Shown piece after piece: positions 53,890 through 62,483 of a stretch of DNA of 64,000 nucleotides. Each line of letters begins with the position of its first letter. Positions within the stretch are counted from its first letter, which is position 1. The translations under genes were made by a program, and so were the position numbers. This DNA is from Granulosicoccus sp045106195 (GTDB lineage Bacteria > Pseudomonadota > Gammaproteobacteria > Granulosicoccales > Granulosicoccaceae): positions 38,991 through 102,990 of the forward strand of contig JBGCEH010000012.1 in the NCBI GenBank assembly GCA_045106195.1, read 5' to 3'. Under the pieces are notes generated by a model that was given only the letters and a program-made list of their open reading frames with translations, was not told the DNA's origin and ran no database searches.

Positions 53890-55094
53890 GTCGAGTCCCG
53901 TACCTCATCGGCCAGAAGAAAAGTAAGAAATGCAACAGGTGCAAGACTCAATAGCGCAAAACGAAGACCGATAGCGTCTGATAAAAATCCAATCATAGGA
54001 GGTGCGACAAGAAACGCAGTGAATGCAACCATGTTCAGTGACGCTACATTATCGGCTGCCGATCGCCCTGATCGATTAGCTGCAGCGGTAACAGCCAACG
54101 GGAACACGATGGCGACACCAGCACCCGAGACCGCGGCCGCGACAAACACCCAGAAAGTATTCGGAGCCATCGCAAACAAACCGATACCCAGAGTCGCAGC
54201 GAGGCCGGACGCACGAATCACAGCAGTTTCGCCAAATCTCTCCGAGATAGCATCACCTGACAACCGTACGGCAGCCATTACAACCGAAAAGAACGCATAG
54301 GTAACCGCTATCAATAATGGGCTTGCTGACATAACATCGCGCATGAATACCGCCGACCAGTCGATAAACGCCCCCTCCACCATCATGATACCCAACGGCA
54401 TGATGCACAATAGCAGAATGGTCTTGCCGGGCAAGGTGAATAGTCTCGACTCGTGAGTGTCGTTTGATGATTCAGTACGATCATCAAGTATCCCCTTTGG
54501 CGACGATACATCATCACTTGGTTTTACATTTTGTGAGTCGCGAGATAACTCAGGCAGTGCCGTCGCTACAAGATAACCACCTACGGCAATCAGTGGCATC
54601 ACAACAATGAAGTGGGTATCAACGCCAATTCCCTGATGAGCAATAAACCCTCCAATCAATGCACCTACCATCGTTCCGATACTCCAGAAGCCATGGCATC
54701 GAGACATTATTCGCGTGGCGACCGCTTTTTCGATACGTGCGGCTTCCGTATTCATCGCGGTTTCTATCATACCGATAGCGAATCCACTAATCACCAGTGC
54801 CAGCATGAGCTGTACAAGATTCTGCGCAAGCGCAGGAGTAATGAACAATAGGGACCACATTGGCAGAAATATACGACAACCAGCTCGCAAGCCAATGATG
54901 TGGATTATTCGTCCGGCAATGGAAAAGCCGATCAAGGTGCCCAACGGCATACTTAGAAGTGCCATACCCAGCTCTGCGTCGGATAATTCCAAACCCGCCT
55001 TGATATCAGGAATGCGAGGAATCCATTGACCGATGACTGATGATTCGAAAAAGAAAACGCCAAAGATTGCCCACGTTGCAGAACGATCCGACAT
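53871..55094 (-). CDS. MFS transporter (YbjJ-like)
   Basis: The 407-residue protein has about twelve membrane helices in two halves joined by a charged loop (about 190-225). Markers are SELSDAELGMALLSMPLGTLIG, the SRCHGFWSIGTMVGALIGG helix and VPLAVTAAANRS. The layout recalls YbjJ-type exporters. It starts at ATG 55094 with GGAG upstream; a GTG nine bases further up is in frame. Its 3' end overlaps the second TPM gene by 19 bases in convergent orientation. Substrate is unknown. Confidence 0.82.
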   Translation of the reverse strand: MSDRSATWAIFGVFFFESSVIGQWIPRIPDIKAGLELSDAELGMALLSMPLGTLIGFSIAGRIIHIIGLRAGCRIFLPMWSLLFITPALAQNLVQLMLALVISGFAIGMIETAMNTEAARIEKAVATRIMSRCHGFWSIGTMVGALIGGFIAHQGIGVDTHFIVVMPLIAVGGYLVATALPELSRDSQNVKPSDDVSSPKGILDDRTESSNDTHESRLFTLPGKTILLLCIMPLGIMMVEGAFIDWSAVFMRDVMSASPLLIAVTYAFFSVVMAAVRLSGDAISERFGETAVIRASGLAATLGIGLFAMAPNTFWVFVAAAVSGAGVAIVFPLAVTAAANRSGRSAADNVASLNMVAFTAFLVAPPMIGFLSDAIGLRFALLSLAPVAFLTFLLADEVRDSTQTSIR

Positions 55095-55246
55095 CAAGCT
55101 CACTCCATACCCAAAGGGAAATTATCAACGCTGGAGCTTACCCGTTTGTGATGGCGACGGAGCACTCTGCAACACTACGGCTCTCTAAATCGCCGTGCCT
55201 TCATCTCTCATGGACAATGAAGAAACCTGCCCTTTCTAAAGTACGA

Positions 55247-56158
55247 CTATTTAGGCTTGGATATCGGTACCACTTTTTCGTCAAAACATGTGTTCAGCTG
55301 CGCAAGAAATTCACGAAAATCAGCCCCGACCTCCTTATGAACCAATGCAAATTCGACCTGTGCTTTCAAATACCCGAGCTTGCTGCCGCAGTCGAATCGT
55401 CGACCTTCAAAGTTATAGGCAAGTACTCGCTGCTCTTTCAACAGCTCAGCGATAGCGTCAGTCAACTGAATCTCATTGCCTGCTCCTCGTTCTGTATTCT
55501 CCAGTAAATCGAAAATGGTCGGCGTCAGAATGTAACGACCAACCACAGCAGTGTTACTTGGAGCCTTGTCTACCGCGGGTTTCTCGACGATGCCAGATAC
55601 CTCCATGAGCCCTTTTTTCAGCTCGACACCATCAACGATGCCATAAGAGCTGACGTCGTGCTTGGGCACAGGCTCTGTTCCAAGAATTGAGCAATGCTGG
55701 AAATTGAAAAGATCAACCATTTGCTTGAGGCAGGGTTGTTCTGAAAAATTAATCAGATCGTCAGCCAGAATGACCGCGAAGGGCTCATCGTTGACCACTG
55801 GCCGCGCACACAGAACTGCATGACCAAGACCCAGCGCTTGTGACTGGCGTATGAAAACACAATTGACGTGACTGGGCAGAATGCTGCGCAACACATCCAG
55901 CATCTCGTGTTTTGACTTCGCTTCCAGTTCTCGCTCAAGCTCATACGCGGTATCGAAATGATCTTCAATAGAGCGCTTGTTACGTCCTGTGACAAAAATC
56001 AAGGTGTCGATGCCTGCCGCCACCGCTTCTTCAGCGGCGTACTGAATCAGTGGTTTGTCGACAACAGGCAGCATCTCCTTAGGATTTGCCTTGGTTGCAG
56101 GCAAAAAACGTGTCCCCATACCGGCCACTGGAAATACTGCTTTCTTGATTGCTTTCAT
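55247..56158 (-). CDS. galU: UTP-glucose-1-phosphate uridylyltransferase
   Basis: The 303-residue enzyme makes UDP-glucose from UTP and glucose-1-phosphate, for polysaccharide and lipopolysaccharide core. It shows the nucleotide-binding loop PVAGMGTRFLPATKANPKEMLP, LVDKPLIQY-type VVDKPLIQYAAEEAV, FVTGRNKRSIEDHFD and the VGRYILTP and FDCGSKLGYLKA motifs. Start ATG 56158 has GGAGAA well placed. It is monocistronic and of normal length. Confidence 0.94.
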   Translation of the reverse strand: MKAIKKAVFPVAGMGTRFLPATKANPKEMLPVVDKPLIQYAAEEAVAAGIDTLIFVTGRNKRSIEDHFDTAYELERELEAKSKHEMLDVLRSILPSHVNCVFIRQSQALGLGHAVLCARPVVNDEPFAVILADDLINFSEQPCLKQMVDLFNFQHCSILGTEPVPKHDVSSYGIVDGVELKKGLMEVSGIVEKPAVDKAPSNTAVVGRYILTPTIFDLLENTERGAGNEIQLTDAIAELLKEQRVLAYNFEGRRFDCGSKLGYLKAQVEFALVHKEVGADFREFLAQLNTCFDEKVVPISKPK

Positions 56159-56256
56159 ATGTTCTCCAACAGACGATCGGGGCTAAATATAACTCACCCA
56201 CACCACCATTCAATCCTCGAGCGAAAAATCTGATAGCCAGACTGTCAATGCTCTTA

Positions 56257-56284
56257 CTGACAAGGCCAATTTATTTGATAACAT
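56257..56284 (+). promoter_or_regulatory. Candidate promoter for fdxA
   Basis: CTGACA (56257-56262) and TAACAT (56279-56284) are spaced by 16 bases, with AT-rich spacer. They would give a leader of about 105 bases before fdxA. The two boxes match the consensus in five and four of six positions. Confidence 0.3.
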
Positions 56285-56397
56285 CTACAACAATTTCGCT
56301 GAACAACAGTTTGGCATTGATTTGGCGTAAATCCACCTACAGTGCAAAACCAACAGCGTTACCCTTATCGATAACTAAAACTGAGAGACTTCTTCCC

Positions 56398-56721
56398 ATG
56401 ACTTTCGTAGTGACTGAAAACTGCATCAAATGCAAATACACCGACTGTGTGGAAGTATGCCCCGTTGACTGCTTCCACGAGGGCCCAAATTTTCTCGTAA
56501 TAGACCCTGATGAATGTATTGATTGTTCTTTATGCGAGCCTGAATGTCCTGTCAACTCTATAGTGGCTGAAGAAGATATGAAGCCAGAAGACGAGCCCTA
56601 TCTGCAACTCAATGCTGAACTATCGCTAATCTGGCCGGTCATCACTATTCAAAAGGACCCACCACCAGATGCCAAAGAGTGGGAAGACGTACCCGACAAA
56701 CTTCAGTACCTGGAACGGTAA
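56398..56721 (+). CDS. fdxA: Seven-iron ferredoxin
   Basis: The 107-residue protein carries cysteines for a [3Fe-4S] and a [4Fe-4S] cluster in CIKCKYTDCVEVCPVDC and CIDCSLCEPECP. The N terminus TFVVTENC and the tail KEWEDVPDKLQYLER fit the FdxA family. It is a small electron carrier in the cytosol. I start at ATG 56398; upstream in-frame sequence to 56149 is unrelated. A 240-base leader separates it from galU, which is divergent. Confidence 0.93.
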   Translation: MTFVVTENCIKCKYTDCVEVCPVDCFHEGPNFLVIDPDECIDCSLCEPECPVNSIVAEEDMKPEDEPYLQLNAELSLIWPVITIQKDPPPDAKEWEDVPDKLQYLER

Positions 56722-56722
56722 G

Positions 56723-56788
56723 ACCTTGTTCACAACAAGGTAATCGTCATCGCTGGATACAGCGGCTTTTGTGAAGCTGTGTCACAGC
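56723..56788 (+). terminator. Tandem hairpins downstream of fdxA
   Basis: Three stem-loops follow the stop. ACCTTGTT-CAC-AACAAGGT (56723-56741) is a perfect eight-base stem. CGCTG-GATA-CAGCG (56751-56764) is followed by GCTTTT. GCTGTG-T-CACAGC (56776-56788) is a third. The second best fits an intrinsic terminator; the others may stabilise the mRNA end. Confidence 0.5.
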
Positions 56789-56869
56789 GATTTGACGTTA
56801 CATGAACATGGATGATTATACTAAACTACTAGCGAACACATATTGCAAACTCGTAAAACACCGTTAAAT

Positions 56870-58048
56870 CTACATCAGGTACTCGCGCTGGCCACGAATT
56901 GACGTCAATAGCTCATAGTTGATCGTCCCAGCGGCACTTGCCAGTGCATCGATACTGGCACCCTTACCCCAAAGCTCAACAGGATCACCCAATTGAGCAG
57001 TGGGTATGCCTCGCAAGTCTACGGCCATCGAATCCATGGAAACACGTCCGATAATCGGACATGTAACTCCGTCAATCATCACCGCTGCCGTGTCGTCAAG
57101 CATTCTGGGAATACCGTCCCTGTAGCCCAGCGCAACGTAGCCTACCGGCATGTCTTCAGGACAAAGGTAGGTTTGTGCATAGCCAACACCAGCACCACTG
57201 GGCAGGTTTTTAACTGAGATCAAAGGAGCTGTGACCGTCATCGCTGGCACCAACGAGACCTCATCAGGCAATGCACGGTCCAACGGGTTGCATCCGTAAA
57301 GCATAATCCCCGGGCGCGCCCAATCTGAAATGGCCGTTGGCCAGGCGAGCACCGCAGAAGAATTTGCCAGACTACGCTGCAACTTTCTTTCGCTGGCCAC
57401 CTTGTTGAAGATTTTGATCTGAGTTGCAGTAAACGGATTATCGACCTCGTCGGAACAGGCGAAATGCGACAACATGCCATGCCAAGCAATTCCGTCGTCT
57501 CGGGACAGTATGTCTTGAGCCTCAGAGGGCTGAACGCCTAGCCTCCCCATACCGGTATCAACTTTGAGCCACGCTTGAAGCAGATTCCGCTCAGGACACT
57601 GCCGATACCAGGCGTACTGCTGCAAATCATGAATGACCGGCCACAGCTCATTTCGCTTTAGCTCAGCACAAGCATCCATGCTTTGGGGCCCCTGCAACAC
57701 AAGAATGGGTTGTCGGATACCTGATTGTCGAAGCTCGAGCGCCTCATCTATGGTTACCACCGCGAATCCGTCAGCAAATCCTTCACTGGGCTCTCTCGTG
57801 GCAAGGTCCGGTTCACTGTATTGGCGTTTGGATACCCGCGGAGACAGGGCATGGGCTACAACAACGGCACCGTGACCGTAAGCATCGGCCTTTATCGTGG
57901 CAAATTGTAGCGATCCGCGACTGCACTTTCGCGCTGTCGTCAGGTTTGCGCGAATCGCTGCCAGATCGATCTGAATCCTGACTGATCGCAAGTTCTGATC
58001 TGAATCAGACCGACCGAGCTCTCTGGAGCCTATAAAACTTTGAGACAT
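56870..58048 (-). CDS. alr: Alanine racemase
   Basis: The 392-residue enzyme makes D-alanine for peptidoglycan. The PLP lysine is K53 in TIKADAYGHG and the second catalytic tyrosine lies in VGYAQTY. Between them are WLKVDTGMGRLG, ANSSAVLAWP and WARPGIMLYG. Residues about 70-90 (SPRVSKRQYSEPDLATREPS) are an insertion I do not expect from Alr/DadX, and the N terminus is 20-25 residues longer than usual. It is in the dnaB cluster, 110 bases after dnaB. Confidence 0.92.
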   Translation of the reverse strand: MSQSFIGSRELGRSDSDQNLRSVRIQIDLAAIRANLTTARKCSRGSLQFATIKADAYGHGAVVVAHALSPRVSKRQYSEPDLATREPSEGFADGFAVVTIDEALELRQSGIRQPILVLQGPQSMDACAELKRNELWPVIHDLQQYAWYRQCPERNLLQAWLKVDTGMGRLGVQPSEAQDILSRDDGIAWHGMLSHFACSDEVDNPFTATQIKIFNKVASERKLQRSLANSSAVLAWPTAISDWARPGIMLYGCNPLDRALPDEVSLVPAMTVTAPLISVKNLPSGAGVGYAQTYLCPEDMPVGYVALGYRDGIPRMLDDTAAVMIDGVTCPIIGRVSMDSMAVDLRGIPTAQLGDPVELWGKGASIDALASAAGTINYELLTSIRGQREYLM

Positions 58049-58158
58049 TGCCTATTGTGTTTCCAAGAACCAATCGTAAGAATTACCGACTGAAGATCTG
58101 TCGATACCACACTAGTGTAGTGGAACATGCACAGGCATCACACTTGACGTTGTGTAAC

Positions 58159-59781
58159 TCAGGAAAATTCTCCAGTCATGATCTCCGGCGAAAAGTTTTC
58201 AAACCGGGTATACCGACCCAGAAACGTCAGATTAACGGCACCGATTGGCCCGTTGCGCTGTTTTCTTATCAGGATTTCTGCACGGCCTTTATTGGCTTCG
58301 TCCTCGGGGTTATACACTTCATCCCTGTAAATAAACATGATGACATCCGCATCCTGCTCAATAGCGCCTGACTCCCGTAAATCAGACATGACAGGTCGCT
58401 TGTCCGGTCGCTGCTCAAGACTTCGATTGAGCTGGGACAGAGCAATGACGGGAACTTGCAGTTCCTTGGCCAAAGCCTTGAGAGATCGGGAAATCTCTGA
58501 AATTTCGGTGGCTCGGTTCTCACGACTGTCTGACACTTGCATGAGTTGCAGGTAGTCAATAACGATGAGGCTTAGCCCATGCTCACGAGCAAGTCGTCGC
58601 GACCGTGCGCGCAATTCCGTTGGGGTTAAGCCCGGAGAATCATCAATATACACATTGCGCTTCTGATTCAACAAGGTTATCGCCGAAGTAATTCTTGGCC
58701 AATCCTGCTCAGCAAGTTTTCCGGTCCGGAGCTTTTGCAGCTCGACGCGACCCAGAGACGAAATCATCCGCATACCCAATTGGTCAGCCGGCATTTCCAT
58801 GCTGAATATGGCAACCGGCGCATCCGCTTCCATCGCTGCATTTTCCGCGATATTCATGGCAAAGGTAGTTTTACCCATCGAAGGCCTGCCAGCAACAATG
58901 ATGAGGTCGGATTTTTGCAAACCGCTGGTTTTTTCGTCCAACTCGGTAAAACCCGTTGACAGTCCGGTAATTGCTGCATCCGACTCGAAAAGCAAGTTGA
59001 TTCGCTCGATGGCAGTCGACAGTACGCTTTTAATATCGTGGAAGCCTCCACCGCTTTTCGCTGTCTGATCAGCGATGGCAAATACCTTGGTTTCGGCGGC
59101 ATCAAGAAGCTCTTTGGCGGTGCGTCCGTTCGAGTCGTACGCACTGTCAGCAATTTCGTTGGCCACACTAATAAGTTGCCTGAGTACCGAACGCTCACGA
59201 ACAATGTCAGCGTATTCCTTGATGTTGCCTGCGCTGGGGGCTACCTCAACCAAAGCACCGATGTAATTCAAACCACCGGAATCCTCCAGCTCACCATGCG
59301 TTTGCAGCCAGCCTGTGACGGTTACGACATCTGGATGACGGCCTTCGACGGCAAGCGTCGAGATGGCCCGATAGATCAGTTTGTGGCTGTATTGGTAGAA
59401 GTCGCCTTCGGTGACGACCTCTGATACTTTGTCGAAGGCCTCATTGGCTTCAAGCATGAGGACACCTAGGACAGCTTGCTCAGCCTCAATGGAATGTGGT
59501 GGAGCATGCGTCGCTCGCTGCGACAATGTTTCCAGTAGTTGTTCGGTGTTACCACCGTAGTTGCCCCTGCCAGACTGGCGAGAATATCCCCGTTTGTTGC
59601 GTTGGCCGTTTTTTTGCGGATGCTCACTGTAGACGGGCAACGACGGCCCCGGCGGGGGTTGTCCGGGAGCTGGGGATGATGGCGCGAAGCCGAAATCTTC
59701 GGGAGACGCATCGAGCGGGACGCCATATTCGTCTTGCTCGGGTCCCGATGGGATGTCGAAATCATCTGGCGTGTGAACCAT
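58159..59781 (-). CDS. dnaB: Replicative DNA helicase DnaB
   Basis: The 540-residue helicase unwinds DNA ahead of the fork. The N-terminal domain starts near residue 92 (PPHSIEAEQAVLG); the RecA-like domain carries Walker A GRPSMGKT, Walker B VIDYLQLM, SQLNRSLEQRPDKRP and DLRESGAIEQDADV. The roughly 90-residue head before the N domain is acidic, then Pro/Gly/Arg-rich, about 65 residues longer than in E. coli DnaB (471 residues). It may bind other proteins or RNA. It follows rplI by 203 bases in the ribosomal cluster. Confidence 0.94.
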   Translation of the reverse strand: MVHTPDDFDIPSGPEQDEYGVPLDASPEDFGFAPSSPAPGQPPPGPSLPVYSEHPQKNGQRNKRGYSRQSGRGNYGGNTEQLLETLSQRATHAPPHSIEAEQAVLGVLMLEANEAFDKVSEVVTEGDFYQYSHKLIYRAISTLAVEGRHPDVVTVTGWLQTHGELEDSGGLNYIGALVEVAPSAGNIKEYADIVRERSVLRQLISVANEIADSAYDSNGRTAKELLDAAETKVFAIADQTAKSGGGFHDIKSVLSTAIERINLLFESDAAITGLSTGFTELDEKTSGLQKSDLIIVAGRPSMGKTTFAMNIAENAAMEADAPVAIFSMEMPADQLGMRMISSLGRVELQKLRTGKLAEQDWPRITSAITLLNQKRNVYIDDSPGLTPTELRARSRRLAREHGLSLIVIDYLQLMQVSDSRENRATEISEISRSLKALAKELQVPVIALSQLNRSLEQRPDKRPVMSDLRESGAIEQDADVIMFIYRDEVYNPEDEANKGRAEILIRKQRNGPIGAVNLTFLGRYTRFENFSPEIMTGEFS

Positions 59782-59915
59782 CTGTAAAACTGCTCCGACA
59801 TTCTGAACAAGGCATCAGGAGCAATTCCTGCAAATTCTGCCCCATCAGCGCAGGTGCGCTACTGGGGACCGCTTGCGGCATCAATTCCTGCAACTAAAAA
59901 CTAGATGTTGACAGA

Positions 59916-59941
59916 CAGCTGCATGGCAAACCATGCAACTG
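59916..59941 (-). terminator. Strong hairpin between rplI and dnaB
   Basis: On the minus strand CAGTTGCATGG (59941-59931) pairs with CCATGCAGCTG (59926-59916), 11 base pairs with one G-U, around a TTTG loop. A T-run comes about 15 bases later rather than directly after, so it fits a processing or attenuation hairpin better than a full terminator. Confidence 0.45.
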
Positions 59942-59984
59942 TCCGGAAACACTTAGCCGGTTATTAAACCGTACGATAACGCAT

Positions 59985-60437
59985 CTAGACTTCTTCACCA
60001 ACCACGTTAACGATGACTTCTGCATTGACATCTGCATGTAAATGCAGCGTCACCGGGTGCTCTCCGACGCTGCGCAAAGGACCTTCCGGCAGACGTATTT
60101 CCTTCTTTTCAACGGATTGGCCAGCAGCTTCAAATGCCTGACGGATTTCTTCGGTACCGATTGAACCAAATAGCTTGCCTTCGGTACCGGATCGGGAAGT
60201 GATGCTAACCGTGACACCGTCAAGCGCACTTTTTCGCGAATTCGCACTTGCCAGAGCGTCAGCCTGCTGCTTTTCCAGCTCTGCGCGACGCTGCTTGAAC
60301 GCTTCCATGTTCTCAGGTGTTGCCATTTCAGCTTTACCCTGAGGCAGCAGAAAGTTGCGTGCAAAGCCCGCCTTGACGTCAACCATGTCGCCAAGTAGAC
60401 CGACCTTATCTATCTTTTCAAGCAGAATGACTTGCAT
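59985..60437 (-). CDS. rplI: 50S ribosomal protein L9
   Basis: The 150-residue L9 has the N-terminal 23S rRNA-binding domain (MQVILLEKIDKVGLLGDMVDVKAGFARNFL) and a long helix (ENMEAFKQRRAELEKQ) to the C-terminal domain with GKLFGSIGTEEI. AGGAG precedes the ATG. It is 27 bases after the DUF2232 gene and belongs to the rpsF operon. Confidence 0.95.
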   Translation of the reverse strand: MQVILLEKIDKVGLLGDMVDVKAGFARNFLLPQGKAEMATPENMEAFKQRRAELEKQQADALASANSRKSALDGVTVSITSRSGTEGKLFGSIGTEEIRQAFEAAGQSVEKKEIRLPEGPLRSVGEHPVTLHLHADVNAEVIVNVVGEEV

Positions 60438-60464
60438 GAATATTCTCCTGTTAAATTCTTTGAA

Positions 60465-61427
60465 TTACTGCTTTTTCGGGCGACGCAGACTAAACATATT
60501 GTCTACAAGGCCAAGCGCTGCCAGAAGAAGCAATGTATGCGGCAACATCAGCAACACGTAAATACCGTGAAGCCAGAATCGATGCATACCGCGTTGTTTT
60601 ACCAGGGCATGAACTACCGCAAGCCCCTGTATGAAAAAAGCAAAAATCACGACCATGGCAATGGCACCGGGTACCTGCCCTCCCATGAAAAGCGAAAGCG
60701 TAATGACAAGCACGCAAAAAAGTGCGGCATTACGACCAAGGCTCAGTGAATGAAACTCTTGCTGAAAACCGCCCGGGTTAACCAGACCGGCCTGCCAGGC
60801 TCGAGCCAAAAACAGAGCCCCTAAAGCCACACTCATTACCGAAACGCCCATGGCACCCGTCATCATGTTTGCCATCGCTGTGATGAATTCTTCACGCTGC
60901 TCTTCTGTGAGCAATGCAGCGTTCCCTGTCACGTCGGGCATCGTTGCGGAAGTCCCTACATCACCGAACTGACTTCGCCAGAAAGCCGTTGTATCGCCCA
61001 TCACCAGACTCAGTAAGACCACTGCCAATACCCCACATGCGACGATGGTAAGTACCGCGTAATCAAGCTTGACTGAACGCGCAAGAACAAATGCGGCGAC
61101 AATTGCCGGAAGCCAGAAAACCGTCGCTATTATTGGAATATGAACAGCAGTGCCGTAAAGTGCCAGCGACACAACAACCATCAACAGCAAACACCCACCG
61201 ACAACCTGCAATGCAGACATCTCGCCATGACGCAGGGCCACAAAGGCCACTACCGCCGCACTGGCGATCAGGCAAATCATCGAGAACATGCTGGCAAACA
61301 ACACTAATCCACCGGCTCCGCCGGCTACCAGCAATGCAGGTATCCACAAAGCCGCAAGCAACAGGACAGCAGCCAATATAGCGGCTGTCATGGGACCACG
61401 GTCTGCTATGCGAGCCAGCGCTATCAT
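60465..61427 (-). CDS. DUF2232 membrane protein
   Basis: The 320-residue protein has about eight membrane helices (for example AAILAAVLLLAALWIPALLV and ALYGTAVHIPIIATVFWLPAIVAA) and ends with FSLRRPKKQ. Such DUF2232 (YybS-like) genes sit between rpsR and rplI in many gammaproteobacteria. A loop around residues 150-190 carries the polar stretch FGDVGTSATMPDVTG. Function is unknown. The gap to rpsR is 179 bases. Confidence 0.82.
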   Translation of the reverse strand: MIALARIADRGPMTAAILAAVLLLAALWIPALLVAGGAGGLVLFASMFSMICLIASAAVVAFVALRHGEMSALQVVGGCLLLMVVVSLALYGTAVHIPIIATVFWLPAIVAAFVLARSVKLDYAVLTIVACGVLAVVLLSLVMGDTTAFWRSQFGDVGTSATMPDVTGNAALLTEEQREEFITAMANMMTGAMGVSVMSVALGALFLARAWQAGLVNPGGFQQEFHSLSLGRNAALFCVLVITLSLFMGGQVPGAIAMVVIFAFFIQGLAVVHALVKQRGMHRFWLHGIYVLLMLPHTLLLLAALGLVDNMFSLRRPKKQ

Positions 61428-61606
61428 ATGATGATTGAGGTAACTGAGTTATTGAAAGGCATGCGGATAGCGATAGTGCCGGCAGCCTGTGCAGCTAACG
61501 ACACGTACCTGCCGCACTTCCCCACCCTTGCCGGAAATACTCGGACCGCTGCGTCATACGACGGTCGGGCACTGGCTTCGATGCGAGAAAGAGCGCAGCC
61601 TTTTTT

Positions 61607-61831
61607 CTAGTGTTGGTCTGTGTATGGCAACAAGGCCACATACCGAGCACGCTTGATGGCTGTTGCCAGCTGGCGCTGGTAGCGGGCCTTAGTACCTGTA
61701 ATTCTGCTAGGTACGATCTTACCGGTTTCGGTCACAAAGCCCTTGAGTAGCTCAAGATCCTTGTAGTCGATCTCAGTAATACCTTCAGCGGTGAATCGGC
61801 AATATTTACGACGTCGAAAATAACGAGACAT
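61607..61831 (-). CDS. rpsR: 30S ribosomal protein S18
   Basis: The 74-residue S18 contains the usual SRYFRRRKYCRFTAEG start, IDYKDLELLKGFVTETGKIVPSRITGTKARYQRQL and a basic end. GGAGA precedes the ATG at a good distance. It binds with S6 in the 30S platform. It follows rpsF by 21 bases. Confidence 0.95.
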   Translation of the reverse strand: MSRYFRRRKYCRFTAEGITEIDYKDLELLKGFVTETGKIVPSRITGTKARYQRQLATAIKRARYVALLPYTDQH

Positions 61832-61852
61832 AATTGTTTCTCCAGATCTGTT

Positions 61853-62275
61853 CTAGTTAGCTGCCAGGGAAGCTTCTGTGCCTGGGCTGTCGGGCATATC
61901 GCTATCCCCTTCGGCATCAGCAGCTCTCGGCTTGCGCTCTTCCTCACCACGTGACTCATCCTTCTTGATCAGGTGTGAGGCTTCAGTGACTGGTCCATCC
62001 TGTAGCAGAATCATATGCCGGATAACAGCATCATTGAACTTAAACGCACTGGTGAGTTCTTCAAGCGCTTCCTGGGTGCACTCAATATTGAGCAGCGTAT
62101 AATGAGCTTTGTAGATTTTGTTGATCGGGTAGGCAAGCTGACGTCGTCCCCAGTCTTCCTGGCGGTGGATGACACCCTCTCGAGTCTCGATAATTCCGCG
62201 ATACCGCTCGATCATGGCGGGTACCTGTTCACTCTGGTCAGGGTGGACCAGAAACACGATTTCGTAATGGCGCAT
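61853..62275 (-). CDS. rpsF: 30S ribosomal protein S6
   Basis: The 140-residue S6 starts at ATG 62275 with GGGAGC upstream; a longer in-frame start at 62410 lacks S6 sequence and is rejected. The core is MRHYEIVFLVHPDQSEQVPAMIERY, then EDWGRRQLAYPINKIYKAHYTLLNIE. The C-terminal 40 residues are acidic, as in S6 forms subject to glutamylation (no RimK site can be confirmed). It heads the rpsF-rpsR operon. Confidence 0.95.
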   Translation of the reverse strand: MRHYEIVFLVHPDQSEQVPAMIERYRGIIETREGVIHRQEDWGRRQLAYPINKIYKAHYTLLNIECTQEALEELTSAFKFNDAVIRHMILLQDGPVTEASHLIKKDESRGEEERKPRAADAEGDSDMPDSPGTEASLAAN

Positions 62276-62483
62276 TATTGCTCCCTGTGGGTAACGCCCG
62301 TAACCTGTATAGGCTTTTGAACGCGGAGGTTCGAAAAGCATGACAGGGATACTGGACGAGGAAGTTGGCCTTGCCGGTTGACAAAGCCTTCCAATGATAA
62401 CGACTTGCATTGGCTATTGCAAGCTACGAGGCACCCGCAAAGCCAGGTAATTTCGACTACAGAGGCTCTAACAGGTCCATGGC
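62276..62483 (-). promoter_or_regulatory. rpsF leader with two inverted repeats
   Basis: The 208-base gap between rlmB and rpsF contains CTTGCA-N8-TGCAAG (62404-62423) and, 15-30 bases upstream of the rpsF start, GGTAAC-GCCC-GTAACC (62290-62305, one mismatch). In many bacteria the S6:S18 complex represses its own mRNA through a hairpin near this start. The second element is a candidate, but I do not see the full consensus. Confidence 0.35.

Noticed and set aside
61428..61610. 60-residue plus frame between rpsR and the DUF2232 gene
   Set aside because: Opposite to the operon, no ribosome binding site and no motif.
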